Shown here: piece after piece, positions 40,575-49,174 of the stretch
How the letters are laid out: every line of letters starts with the position of its first letter
How positions within the stretch are numbered: the first letter of the stretch is position 1
Source of the DNA: Streptomyces viridiviolaceus
GTDB taxonomy: Bacteria; Actinomycetota; Actinomycetes; Streptomycetales; Streptomycetaceae
Assembly: GCF_014650995.1 (NCBI RefSeq)
Contig: NZ_BMWA01000016.1
Span: forward strand, 62,001-126,000
Direction of reading: 5' to 3'
DNA: 64,000 nucleotides
The notes under the pieces: model-generated
What the model saw: only the letters and a program-made list of their open reading frames with translations
What the model was told of the DNA's origin: nothing
Databases searched by the model: none
Made by a program: the position numbers and the translations under genes

Positions 40575-43500
40575 TCAGGTGCCGGGCCGACAGCAGGACG
40601 CCTGGGCGAGGCTGTGGGCCACGTCGAGCCAGGAGGTGCCGGGCACGGCGTCGCGGTTCGTTCCCGCATGGGTCTGGATCAGTGCGGCCTGCCGGTGGGG
40701 GACGCCGTCGCGCAGCACGAGCGAGGTGCTGAGGAGGGCGGTGAAGTCGGTGAAGGGGTCTCCGTCGATGACGGCGAGGTCGGCGATCTTGCCCGCTTCG
40801 ATGGTCCCGAGGTCTTCGTGGAGGCCGAAGAGCCGAGCGGGATGAGTGGTGGCCGTGTGCAGGGCCTGGGCAGGGCTGAAACCGTGGGTGTGCAGCCCCC
40901 GCAGGCCCAGGTGCAGGGAGAGTCCGGCCGGGACGATGGGCGCGTCGGTGCCCAGAGCGAGGGGCACCCCGGCCGTTGCCAGTCGCCGGTAGTTACCCAT
41001 TTCCGTGGCCAGGGCCTGCAGCTGCTGTGCGGTGGGCGCCTTGCCGGCGCGTTCGCGGATGGCGGCCTCGTCCCACGGGGACATCAGGGTCCGTACGCGC
41101 GGGTCGTCGGCCAGGGCCGGGTCCGCGCCGAGCAGGAATTGGGTGGTGAACGGGGTGATGATCAGGGCGAAGGCGCCGTCCGCGTACTGCTCGACCAGGT
41201 CCTGATGGATGTGGCCGAGGGGCGTGTTGGCGTGACCGTAGGGGAGTCGTTGTGTGGCCTGGAGATGCGTGGTGAGGTCCTGGCCGGCGGCTCGACCGGG
41301 GGCGCACAGGTGGCTTCCGCAGGGTACGCCGAGGCGGTGCGCGGTCTCGGCGGCCTGTGCCATGGCATGACCCGGTGCTCGTACGTACGTCTTGACGAAG
41401 TCGACGTCCAGGGCGGTGAGTCGTTGCAGGGTACGCTCCCAGCCTGCCTGTGTGCGGTGTGCCCGGCCCTTGCTGTAGGCCGTGCGGGAGCCGTCGAGGA
41501 GTTCGGCGCAGGCCAGCAGCCGCGGGCCGATGCTGTGGCCCGAGGCGAGTGCTTCGCGGAGCCGGACGGCCTCGTACAGGGGCGCGCCGAGGCAGGCGGT
41601 GGTGGTGACGCCGTAGGCGAGTGCGGTCAGGTGGTTCCTGGCGCCGTAGGTGGCGCTGTACGGATGGGTGTGGCTGTCGATCAGTCCGGGGATGACGGTC
41701 TGTCCGGACACGTCGATGGTGCGGCGACCGGGCCTGCGGGTCCGGTGGGGCAGGACGGCGGTGATGCGGCCGCCGTCGATCAGGATGTCGACGTCGTGGC
41801 GGGGTTCGCGGCCGGTGGCGTCCCACAGCTGCCCGGCGTGGACGCGCAGGGCCTCTCGCTGCCCGGAGGGCCGGCGTCGCACGGTCAGCGGGACGGACAG
41901 GGTGCGGCAGAGGCCCGGTGTTCGGGTGCTGTCGAGGGGGAGCAGGCGCAGCCGACCGCAGGAGAGGTAGAGCAGGGTCGCCGCATCGCGGGCCCAGGAG
42001 GGGTGGTCGGCGGGCTCGTCGGTGAGCCGCCGGGCAGGACCGGACGGGGTGCCGTCGGGTGTGACGGGCAGCAGCCACAGGGCCGACTCGGCGACCAGCG
42101 CCATGTGGTGGCCGTCGGGTGACCAGGCGGGGCCCGCGGCCTCCCGGTCGGACAGCGACTGGTGCGGGGCCGGCAGGTGACGCCGGTCGGCCCCGGTACG
42201 GGTGTCGATGACCCGGATGAGGTGATAGCCCTCACGGAAGCGCTGGTTGATGCGGTTGCGGTCGCAGAAGGCGACGTACCGGCCGTCGGGTGACCAGCTG
42301 GGAGCGCCGGCCGGCCCGTCGGTGGCCATGGGCCGGGCCAGTACCCGCTCGGCGCCCGTGGCCAGATCCCGCAGCAGCAGGTTGCCGGTGATGTCCCGGC
42401 AGGCCAGCCGGGTACCGTCCGGCGACGGCACCGGGTGCAGCCGGCCGCCGTCGCTGACCGGTTCGTCGGCCCTGTCGTCCAGGCGCAGGCGGCGCACCGC
42501 CGTCAGCCCGCCCCGGTCGGTGCAGTAGAGCAGGCTGCGCCCGTCGGGATCCCATGCGGGCATCTGGACATGGTGCACGCCGGCCTCTTGGAGGAGTCTG
42601 CGCGGCTTGCCGCCGACGGGCATCACCCACAGCGCGTTCAGCGCCACAAAAGCCACGCTGCGTCCGTCCGGTGACAGGACGGGGAGGTGGATTCCGCGTA
42701 CCGATGCGGGGCCGGTCGCACGGGCGGCACGGGGCTTTCGCCGTCGGCGCGGTCGCGGCATGGGCATACGGGCGACGAAGTCGATCTCCTCGACGTGGGG
42801 GTCTCCCGTGAGCGCGCGGATACGCAGCCGGCCGTCGGCCACGTACAGCAGCCGGTCCTCGTCCAGCCAGCACGGTGGCCCGGCGGCCACGTCCTCATCG
42901 GCCGTGACGACCTGGTCGTCGACCATGAGGGCCGCTCGCGCCGCCGGCAGGGACGGCGAGTCGCTGGTGCCGGTCAGGTGCAGATAGGCGATCCTGCCCG
43001 ACGGTGACACGGAAGGGCACATCAGGCGGCCGGTGGTCACCTCGCGCACCACTTCCGGCTCGCCGCCGGTGGCGGGCACGCGGACGAGTACCAGGCCTCC
43101 GTCGGTGCCCCCGTCCGCACGGTGAGCCGCGCGTACGCACACCAGTGAACGTCCGTCCGGCCACCAGGCCGGGTCGTAGTCCTCGAAGTCCCCACCGGTC
43201 AGGCGTCGCGGCTGCAGGGTGTCCACGTCCATGACGCACAGACCGAAGGAACTCCCGGCGACGTCGTCGCCGCCCCGTTCGGAGGAGAACGCCAGGCGGC
43301 GGCCGTCGGGTGACCAGGCGGCCTCGCGGTCGTCCCAGGGCCCGTTGGTGAGCTGCCGCAGGCCGGAGCCGTCCGCCCGCATCGTCCACAGATGGAAGGC
43401 GCCCTCCTGGTAGCCGCACAGGGCCACCGTCGTGCCGTCGGGGGACAGGACCGGCCGGGTCGCCTCCAACCGCCAGTCCGTCAGTCGAGCTGCGACGCCT

Positions 43501-43730
43501 CCCTCGCGGGGGATCCGCCACAGCACGCCCTGCACCTCTGCGACGACGACGCCGGAGCCTGGCACGGCGGTGACCGAACCTCCGGTGATCTCCCGGTAGT
43601 GCACGGTCGTGCCGTCCGAAGGCGTGGCGGCGTCGGCCTCGCCCGCGGCCAGGGCGGACGCTGTTGTCGCCGCCATTGCTGATGTCGAGGTCCTGAGGAA
43701 ACGACGACGGCTGACAGGCCCGTAGTCCAA
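40575..43730 (-). CDS. Tat-exported amidohydrolase with TolB-like beta-propeller
   Basis: A 1051-aa protein. The N-terminus has a twin-arginine signal, SRRRFLRTSTSAMAATTASA, with probable cleavage near ADAA (about residue 35). Residues ~50-640 are repeated WD40-like PD40 blades (SPDGRRLAFSSERGG, WDPDGRSLLY, WSPDGRYVAFCDRN and others, about eight). From ~660 it is a metal-dependent amidohydrolase: VIPGLIDSHTHPYSATYG carries the HxH zinc motif, then LTALAYGVTTTACLGAP, VPCGSHL and ALGTDAPIVPAGL, ending with DLAVIDGDPFTDF. This domain pair is known in secreted actinobacterial hydrolases of unknown substrate. It is monocistronic. Confidence 0.9.
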   Translation of the reverse strand: MDYGPVSRRRFLRTSTSAMAATTASALAAGEADAATPSDGTTVHYREITGGSVTAVPGSGVVVAEVQGVLWRIPREGGVAARLTDWRLEATRPVLSPDGTTVALCGYQEGAFHLWTMRADGSGLRQLTNGPWDDREAAWSPDGRRLAFSSERGGDDVAGSSFGLCVMDVDTLQPRRLTGGDFEDYDPAWWPDGRSLVCVRAAHRADGGTDGGLVLVRVPATGGEPEVVREVTTGRLMCPSVSPSGRIAYLHLTGTSDSPSLPAARAALMVDDQVVTADEDVAAGPPCWLDEDRLLYVADGRLRIRALTGDPHVEEIDFVARMPMPRPRRRRKPRAARATGPASVRGIHLPVLSPDGRSVAFVALNALWVMPVGGKPRRLLQEAGVHHVQMPAWDPDGRSLLYCTDRGGLTAVRRLRLDDRADEPVSDGGRLHPVPSPDGTRLACRDITGNLLLRDLATGAERVLARPMATDGPAGAPSWSPDGRYVAFCDRNRINQRFREGYHLIRVIDTRTGADRRHLPAPHQSLSDREAAGPAWSPDGHHMALVAESALWLLPVTPDGTPSGPARRLTDEPADHPSWARDAATLLYLSCGRLRLLPLDSTRTPGLCRTLSVPLTVRRRPSGQREALRVHAGQLWDATGREPRHDVDILIDGGRITAVLPHRTRRPGRRTIDVSGQTVIPGLIDSHTHPYSATYGARNHLTALAYGVTTTACLGAPLYEAVRLREALASGHSIGPRLLACAELLDGSRTAYSKGRAHRTQAGWERTLQRLTALDVDFVKTYVRAPGHAMAQAAETAHRLGVPCGSHLCAPGRAAGQDLTTHLQATQRLPYGHANTPLGHIHQDLVEQYADGAFALIITPFTTQFLLGADPALADDPRVRTLMSPWDEAAIRERAGKAPTAQQLQALATEMGNYRRLATAGVPLALGTDAPIVPAGLSLHLGLRGLHTHGFSPAQALHTATTHPARLFGLHEDLGTIEAGKIADLAVIDGDPFTDFTALLSTSLVLRDGVPHRQAALIQTHAGTNRDAVPGTSWLDVAHSLAQASCCRPGT

Positions 43731-43941
43731 TTCGACATCCTCCGGTAGATCGGTGGTGCGGGCGACCGCGACGCCGCGGCCGCTCGGCGGTCGCGACGTG
43801 CAAAGGCCCGGTCATGTCCGGCTAACGAACCCGGCAGGCCCCGGTCACCGGGCAACCCGCAGGTGGACGGGCCCCGGCAGGTACCGGTTGTGCCGGATCG
43901 GTGCGGCGGGTGCGGGACGGACAGCTGGGTGTCGCCACCGG

Positions 43942-44346
43942 TCAGGACGGCAGGGTGGAGCGGCCGCTCAGCCGGGGGGCGAGGGCGTGGGCCAGGGCCA
44001 GCGTGCTCAGGGCGAACATCAGGACGCCGAGGGGGACGTGGAGTTCGGGTACGTGGGCGATGCCGAGGACGACTTGTGTCGAAGCGAGGGCGAGGAAGCC
44101 CGTGGCGTACAGGATGGGGCGGGGGCTGCCGCCGCCGGGCCGCCAGGAGAGGATCGCGGCGAGCACGTACAGCATGGACGCGCCGTACATCACCTTCGAT
44201 CCGATGTCGTGCATCAGGTACCCGTGGGACGAGGTCAGCAGTGCTCCGGCGGTGGCGGCCTGGAAGAACAGGGTCAGGGTCTGGAGACCGACCGAGACCC
44301 TGAGGAACGTGACATGGCGCTGCCGGGTCGATGTCTGTCCGGTCAT
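43942..44346 (-). CDS. Four-helix membrane protein (DUF6220-like)
   Basis: A 134-aa protein with four predicted helices: SVGLQTLTLFFQAATAGALL (about 18-37), VMYGASMLYVLAAILSW, ILYATGFLALASTQVVLGIA and PLGVLMFALSTLALAHALAP. A His-rich loop (SSHGYLMHDIGSK, AHVPELHVPLG) could bind haem or metal. The closest match I recall is the DUF6220 group of Streptomyces membrane proteins. It lies 30 bp after the ECF41 sigma gene in the same direction, so it is probably in its operon and regulon. Confidence 0.8.
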   Translation of the reverse strand: MTGQTSTRQRHVTFLRVSVGLQTLTLFFQAATAGALLTSSHGYLMHDIGSKVMYGASMLYVLAAILSWRPGGGSPRPILYATGFLALASTQVVLGIAHVPELHVPLGVLMFALSTLALAHALAPRLSGRSTLPS

Positions 44347-44376
44347 GGAGCGGTCCTCTCGGCGGTGCGGGGCGTT

Positions 44377-45276
44377 TCAGCGGAGGGTGAGCGGGGTCCC
44401 GGCGTCGACGTGGGTGAGCTTCTCGGGATTGCGGACGTAGTAGAGGCCGGTGATCCGGGCGTTCTGGACGCTGATCGCCATGACGCCGTCGAACTCGCCG
44501 TCCACGGAGACGGCGAGGGCCGGGCTGCCGTTGATCACGGTGGATTCGCAGTCGACCGTGACGGCCGTCCTGGCCGAGCCGCCGCCGCAGTAGAAGCGGG
44601 CCACTGTCTCAGCGCCGACGATGGGCCGCAGCGCGGCCCGCTTGAGGCCGCCGCCGTCGCTCACCAGGACGACGTCGGGCGCGAGCACGTCGAGGAGGCC
44701 TTGCGGATCGCCGGTCTCGATCGCGCGACGGAACGATTCCACAGCCGCCCTGGCCTCGCTCGCGGAGGCCCTGCGGCGGGGCCGCCGGGCGTCGACGTGC
44801 CCGCGGGCGCGGTGCGCGATCTGCCGCACGGCCGCAGGGGTCTTGCCGACGGCCTCGGCTATCTCGTCGTAGCCGACGTCGAAGACCTCCCGCAGCACGA
44901 ACACCGCCCGCTCGGTCGGAGTGAGGCTCTCCAGGACGAGCATCATCGCCATCGACATGCTCTCGGCGAGTTCGACGTCCTCGGCCACGTCCGGTGTGGT
45001 GAGCAGCGGTTCGGGCAGCCACTGCCCGACGTACGCCTCGCGCCGGCGCTTCACGGTGCGCAGCCGGTTGAGTGCCTGGCGGGTCGTGATCCGGACCAGG
45101 TACGCGCGCTTGTCGCTCACCTGCCCCAGGTCCACCCTGATCCACCGCAGCCAGGTCTCCTGGAGGACGTCCTCGGCGTCGGCCGCCGATCCGAGCATCT
45201 CGTAGGCGATGGTGAAGAGCAGATTGCGGTGGTCGACGAACGTCTCGGTCGCCCGGTCGCCGGCGTGGTCGGTCAT
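44377..45276 (-). CDS. ECF41-type RNA polymerase sigma factor with C-terminal SnoaL-like domain
   Basis: A 299-aa ECF sigma of the SigJ/ECF41 group. Region 2 is LLFTIAYEMLGSAADAEDVL followed by QETWLRWIRV; region 4 is LTPTERAVFVLREVFDVGYD followed by EIAEAVGKTPAAVRQIAHRA. The ~110-residue C-terminal SnoaL-like domain holds VSDGGGLKRAALRPIVGAE and the RNPEKL motif, which in this group regulate the sigma in place of an anti-sigma factor. The start at 45276 follows GGAAGGGACC. ECF41 genes usually sit beside an oxidoreductase or carboxymuconolactone-decarboxylase-like partner; here only a remnant flavoprotein lies upstream. Confidence 0.92.
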   Translation of the reverse strand: MTDHAGDRATETFVDHRNLLFTIAYEMLGSAADAEDVLQETWLRWIRVDLGQVSDKRAYLVRITTRQALNRLRTVKRRREAYVGQWLPEPLLTTPDVAEDVELAESMSMAMMLVLESLTPTERAVFVLREVFDVGYDEIAEAVGKTPAAVRQIAHRARGHVDARRPRRRASASEARAAVESFRRAIETGDPQGLLDVLAPDVVLVSDGGGLKRAALRPIVGAETVARFYCGGGSARTAVTVDCESTVINGSPALAVSVDGEFDGVMAISVQNARITGLYYVRNPEKLTHVDAGTPLTLR

Positions 45277-45316
45277 ATACCGGTCCCTTCCTCGAATGCC
45301 TGGTGAGGCTGCCTGT

Positions 45317-45818
45317 TCAGCGGTGGCCGACGCATCGTCGTGCCGGGCCCGCGGCAGTCGCCGGCGCTTGCCTTGCCTGAGCCAGGCGTGCGAACCCGGG
45401 CTTGCGCACATCGTCGGCCGGTGGCCTGGCGCTGAACTGGCAGGAGAGCGCCCTGAGCTTCGCGCCCGCCTGCCCGGCCGCCGACGTGGAGCCTCGTCGC
45501 GGTGCCGTCCTCGTGCGCGCACTGGAACGGCGGTCCGACGGTGCCGCCGCGTCGCCGACGGCGACGATGCGCTCGTCGTGGACGCTGGTCAGCGTCTCGT
45601 CCGTGAGCAGGCGCCCCACCGCGTCCGTGTTCAGCCCGCTGGGCGCGGCCAGAATCGCTGTGCGGCCTCCAACGTAGCGACCTGGTAGGTGAATTCGGCC
45701 GCTTCGGGACCTTCAGGCGGGCGCTGCCACTGCCCGCCGCGCCGATCAGGTAGTCGTAGCCGACCGAGCCGCCGCTCGCCGGCGTCACGCTGCGCTTGGC
45801 CGCGTCGATCCGGGTCAT
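45317..45818 (-). pseudogene. Remnant of an FAD/NAD(P)-dependent oxidoreductase (NDH-2-like)
   Basis: Short homologous pieces in several frames: MTRIDAAKRSVTPASGGSVG then YDYLIGAAGSGSA (45818 leftward), EFTYQVATLEAAQRFW, and MGRLLTDETLTSVHDERIVA then VGDAAAPSD, the last being the second FAD-contact motif of type II NADH dehydrogenase-like enzymes. The N-terminal FAD domain is missing. It probably was the oxidoreductase partner usually found beside ECF41 sigma genes. Confidence 0.7.
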
Positions 45819-45894
45819 GGTGTCTCCTCCGTTTCCAAGGGGGTCGGCTTGAAGACACCGGGCGACGGCCGCATGTGACTGCATATGACGCACA

Positions 45895-46320
45895 TCACAG
45901 CGCGCGGCTCTGCTTCACTTCCTGGTCGACGGCCCAGGCGTCGGCGACGGCCGAGGTGGCCCAGTTTGTCGGGGTTGATGACCGATCGGATCGTCTGGAG
46001 CTGCCCGTCGAGCAAGCCCAGGACGAGGACGTGGAGGACCTCGCCGCCGCGGTCGCGGAAGAGAGTGCCCGGCCGTCCGTTGACCTCGTGCCGTTCGAAG
46101 CCGCAACCGGGCGGAACGCAGCACGTCGATCGCGATCCGGGTCACCGCGGCCGACAGGAACGCCTTGACCGACGTGGGCCGGGTCGCCGAGGCGCCGTGG
46201 CGGAGCCAGGCCTCCTGCACCGCGTCCTCCGCCTCGCCCACGCTGCCCAGAACCCGGTACCGATCGAGAACAGCAGCGGCCGCAGCTCCTCGAACTCCTC
46301 GAACTTCCCACACCGACCCC
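45895..46320 (-). pseudogene. Second ECF41-type sigma factor, decayed
   Basis: Reading leftward, EFEELRPLLFSIG begins in one frame near 46310. Then YRVLGSVGEAEDAVQEAWLR and HGASATRPTSVKAFLSAAVT continue in another, covering region 2. The middle with region 4 is deleted, and a C-terminal piece TIRSVINPDKLGHLG carries the ECF41 NPDKL motif, ending at VKQSRAL (45895). Two indels and a large internal deletion make it non-functional. Confidence 0.8.
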
Positions 46321-46330
46321 CTGCGGTCTG

Positions 46331-46684
46331 TGTGCCTGTGCTGGCCCGCGCCGGCGAGGCATATTGCTGCGATCATCCGGTGTGCGGGCGGAGCAGGCAA
46401 CGCTCGTACCGCGACCGCCCTGCTCGCCTGAACCACGGCGCCTGGACCGGCGCGACTGACCCGGGCCAGGCCGCCGTGCCGGTCAGTGGAACCGGCCGAC
46501 TCGTGGTCGCGGGCCGGCTGCTGGTCCGGTGGCCGGTGGCCCCGTCCGCCACGAGGCAGACCGCGCATCCGTTGATCTGACTCACCAGCAGTGCCACGAG
46601 CTCCTGCGTCGCGGCCGGCAGCGGCGAGTCCCTGACACCAGAGAGACGGCCCCTGTCTCTGTGACACGGTGGCGTGACGCGCTG
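46331..46684. other. 354 bp without a recognisable gene
   Basis: Probably debris upstream of the decayed sigma gene. No frame has family character. Confidence 0.4.
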
Positions 46685-47347
46685 TCAGGCGATGCCTGGC
46701 GTCACCAAGCCGGACTCGTAGGCCAGGACCACGAGCTGGGCCCGGTCACGGGCCCGGAGCTTGGTCATGGCCCGATTGATGTGGGTTCTCGCGGTCAGCG
46801 GGCTGATCACCATGCGGTCGGCGATCTCGTCGTTGGACAGACCCCGCACGACGAGGACGACAGCCTCGCGCTCGCGGCTGGTCAGCTCCTCCAGCCCCGC
46901 GCCGGTGTCGGTGGCGAGCGGCCGGGCCACGTACCGGTTGATCAGCTTGCGGGTGATCGCGGGGGCGAGCAGGGCATCACCGCGCGCGGCGACACGTACG
47001 GCGTGCAGGAAGTCTTCCGGCAGGATGTCCTTGACCAGGAATCCGGCAGCGCCGGCGCGCAGGGCGTCGAAGACGTGCTCGTCCAGGCCGTAGTTGGTCA
47101 GGATGACCACGTGCACTCCGGACAGGGCCGGGTCCGCGGCGATGTGCCGGGTCGCCTCGATGCCGTCCATGACCGGCATCTGTACGTCGATGAGCGCGAC
47201 GTCGGGCAGGTGCTCCTTGGCGAGTTCCAGGCCCTCGCTGCCGTCGGCGGCCTCGGCCACCACCTCGACGTCGTCCTCGAGGTCGAGGAGGGCGCGGAAT
47301 CCACTGCGAATGAGGGGCTGGTCGTCGACCAGCAGGACACGGATCAC
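46685..47347 (-). CDS. NarL/LuxR-type response regulator
   Basis: A 220-aa two-component regulator. In the receiver domain VLLVDDQPLIRSGFRALLDL holds the acidic pair, DVALIDVQMPVMDGIEATRH the phospho-acceptor Asp (about residue 54), VVILTNYG the switch Thr and FLVKDI the conserved Lys. The LuxR HTH is LEELTSREREAVVLVVRGLS then NDEIADRMVISPLTARTHIN. Its GTG start would overlap the original stop of the kinase gene by GTGA, but the kinase now ends 49 nt earlier through a frameshift, so translational coupling is lost. Confidence 0.93.
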   Translation of the reverse strand: MIRVLLVDDQPLIRSGFRALLDLEDDVEVVAEAADGSEGLELAKEHLPDVALIDVQMPVMDGIEATRHIAADPALSGVHVVILTNYGLDEHVFDALRAGAAGFLVKDILPEDFLHAVRVAARGDALLAPAITRKLINRYVARPLATDTGAGLEELTSREREAVVLVVRGLSNDEIADRMVISPLTARTHINRAMTKLRARDRAQLVVLAYESGLVTPGIA

Positions 47348-48385
47348 GACGTCCGGTCCACGGGGAGTTCGGCCTGGACGGTGAAGCCGCCCCCGTCACG
47401 GAGGTTCGGCCCGTAGCCGGCCGCCGAGGGCAGTGACGCGCTCACGCATGCCGAGCAGCCCGAGGCCGGGCGGCGGGACAGTGGCCGGCGTCGCCTTGCC
47501 GTCGTCGACGACCTGTATCGCGAGGGTGTCCGGACGGCACTCGATCCGGACCGACGCCGTACTCGCATCCGCGTGCCGGGCGACGTTGGTGAGCGACTCC
47601 TGGACGATCCGGTAGACGGTCCGGTCCACGGCGGCCGGAACGTCGTGACGCCGTCCCTCGATCGTCAGCGTCGCGTCTAGGCCGAACGTACGGGCACGCT
47701 CGACCAGTTCCGGGACGTCGTCGAGCCCTCGCGGCGGAGTCGCGTCGTCGTCACGCAACGCCTCCAGCGTGGCGCGCAGTTCCCGGCTTGCCTCGCGCCC
47801 GGACTCCTGGATGGCCGGCAGGGAAGGCGGCACCTCCGCGCCCCGCCGGCGCGCCACGTGCACGGCGACTTCCGCCTGCATCTTGATGACCGAGATCTGA
47901 TGGGTGAGCGAGTCGTGCAGTTCCCGGGCGATCCGGAGCCGTTCCTCGTCGGCGCGGCGCCGTGCGGTCTCCTCGCGGGTGCGCTCGGCCTCGTCCGCCC
48001 GCCGCTCGGCCTGCCGCAGCGCCTCTCCCGCGGCGCCGGCCGCGATCAGCCAGGCGATCTCGAGTGCGCCGCGGGCCTGGGCGAATGCCTCGCCTGCGTT
48101 GTGCGGGCCAGCGGCCAGGGCCGCGAGCGGGAGCAGCGCCAGGACGACCACGCTCACCACGACGGCGACGGTGCGGTGCCCCGCCCGTACGGCCGCGTAC
48201 ACCGCGAACGGGTACGCGACGGCGGGCACGTCGAATCCGGCCGCCTGATGGCCCACGGCGCACAGTCCGGTGACGCCCAGCACGGCGACCGGAGCCCGGC
48301 CCTGTGCGGCCAGCGCCAGCCCGCCGGCCGCGAGCAGCGCGCCCCCGAGCAAGGCCCGGCCCGTGGTGGAACCCTGCTGGGAGAG
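47344..48385 (-). pseudogene. Sensor histidine kinase (DesK/NarX-type), truncated at 5' end and frameshifted at 3' end
   Basis: The core is well preserved: hydrophobic N-terminal helices (RALLGGALLAAGGLALAAQG and later VAVVVSVVVLALLPLAALAA), the phospho-acceptor region RIARELHDSLTHQISVIKMQ, and the ATP-binding Gly region PPGLGLLGMRERVTALGGRL. An extra base near 47405 ends the frame at 47396, while the true C-terminus GGGFTVQAELPVDRTS lies in the next frame and would stop at 47344. At the 5' end, family homology begins only at LSQQGSTTGRALL and no start codon with a ribosome site exists upstream; the sequence abuts a DUF6223 remnant. A shortened product from an internal GTG cannot be excluded. 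Confidence 0.7.
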
Positions 48386-48403
48386 CCCTGTGACCTGGGG
48401 TGA

Positions 48404-48680
48404 CTCTGGGCCACTGTCGGCGTAGTGCTGGAGCTGGCCGGCGTGGTCATCGCCGGACTGGCACTGGCGCGCCCCCCAGCCGTCCCGGCGTTGCCCACGG
48501 ACCCTTCGGGGCCAGGACGGCCCTGGTGGCGGGATCGGCAGCGATGGTCCTCGGCGTGCTCGTCGCGGCAACGGCCCCCGGGGGCTCGGCACCGGCAACG
48601 GGCTGGGAGGGGCGTACGTGGCCATGCTGGTGGGGCTGATCGGCACAGTCCTGGGCGGACTGCGATGTCTGCTGAGCGCA
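48404..48680 (+). pseudogene. DUF6223-family small membrane protein, frameshifted
   Basis: Three consecutive pieces in three frames: LWATVGVVLELAGVVIAGLA then LARP, GARTALVAGSAAMVLGVLVA then ATAPGG, and LGTGNGLGGAYVAMLVGLIG then TVLGGL. Together they form the three-helix pattern of DUF6223 proteins common in Streptomyces. The N-terminal signal region is missing at the junction with the kinase remnant (48385-48404). Confidence 0.65.
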
Positions 48681-48753
48681 AGTTGCAGGGGCCATTGGTG
48701 TGACTACAGTGAAAAGGAAACCCTATGTGACCGATGTGGCAAAGGGGCAGGAC

Positions 48754-49119
48754 ATGAACGCTTGCCGTAGGAAGCGATACGTCGTCCTGAGCGCGGCCCT
48801 CATCCTCGGCCTTTCTCCCATCGGCGTGCAGCAGGCTTCGGCCGCTCCGCCGAGTGAGACTCACGCAAACGTGTCTGCGGCCGTTTCCAGCCCATCGGAC
48901 TACCGGCAGGGTTACCGAGTCGGCTTCCGCGACGGATTCGGCGATGCCAGGAACGAATGTCACTTCGGGTACGACGGGGTGAACTTGGGCGGCGGCAGAG
49001 GATTTGGCGACTACGCCCGCGAATACGTGCGCGACTACGCCCGTGGCTACGCCGACGGTTACAGCTTCGGGTATGCCCGGGCCGAGCGGCAGTACTGCTT
49101 CCTGCCGTACTGGTACTGA
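48754..49119 (+). CDS. Small secreted protein with Tyr/Gly-rich repeats
   Basis: A 121-aa exported protein. The signal peptide is NACRRKRYVVLSAALILGLS with cleavage at ASA-AP near residue 33. The mature part has a repeated Y-x-x-G/D-Y pattern: DYRQGYRVGFRDGFGDARNE, then DYAREYVRDYARGYADGYSF and GYARAERQY, plus two Cys that could pair. It may form a fibrous or surface-associated structure; no function is known to me. AAAGGGG precedes the ATG and a strong stem-loop follows the stop. Confidence 0.8.
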   Translation: MNACRRKRYVVLSAALILGLSPIGVQQASAAPPSETHANVSAAVSSPSDYRQGYRVGFRDGFGDARNECHFGYDGVNLGGGRGFGDYAREYVRDYARGYADGYSFGYARAERQYCFLPYWY

Positions 49120-49138
49120 CGCGGGCGGTGAGCAGCGC

Positions 49139-49171
49139 ACGGGTGGCCGCCGTTCTGTGGCGGCCACCCGT
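49139..49171. terminator. Bidirectional stem-loop terminator
   Basis: A perfect 13-bp stem (49139-49151 with 49159-49171) around a 7-nt loop, between the rightward secreted-protein gene and the leftward dehydrogenase remnant. Confidence 0.85.
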
Positions 49172-49174
49172 CCC

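Noticed and set aside
40614..42122. 502-codon rightward frame within the amidohydrolase gene
   Set aside because: Antisense to the amidohydrolase domain and lower propeller; shadow composition.
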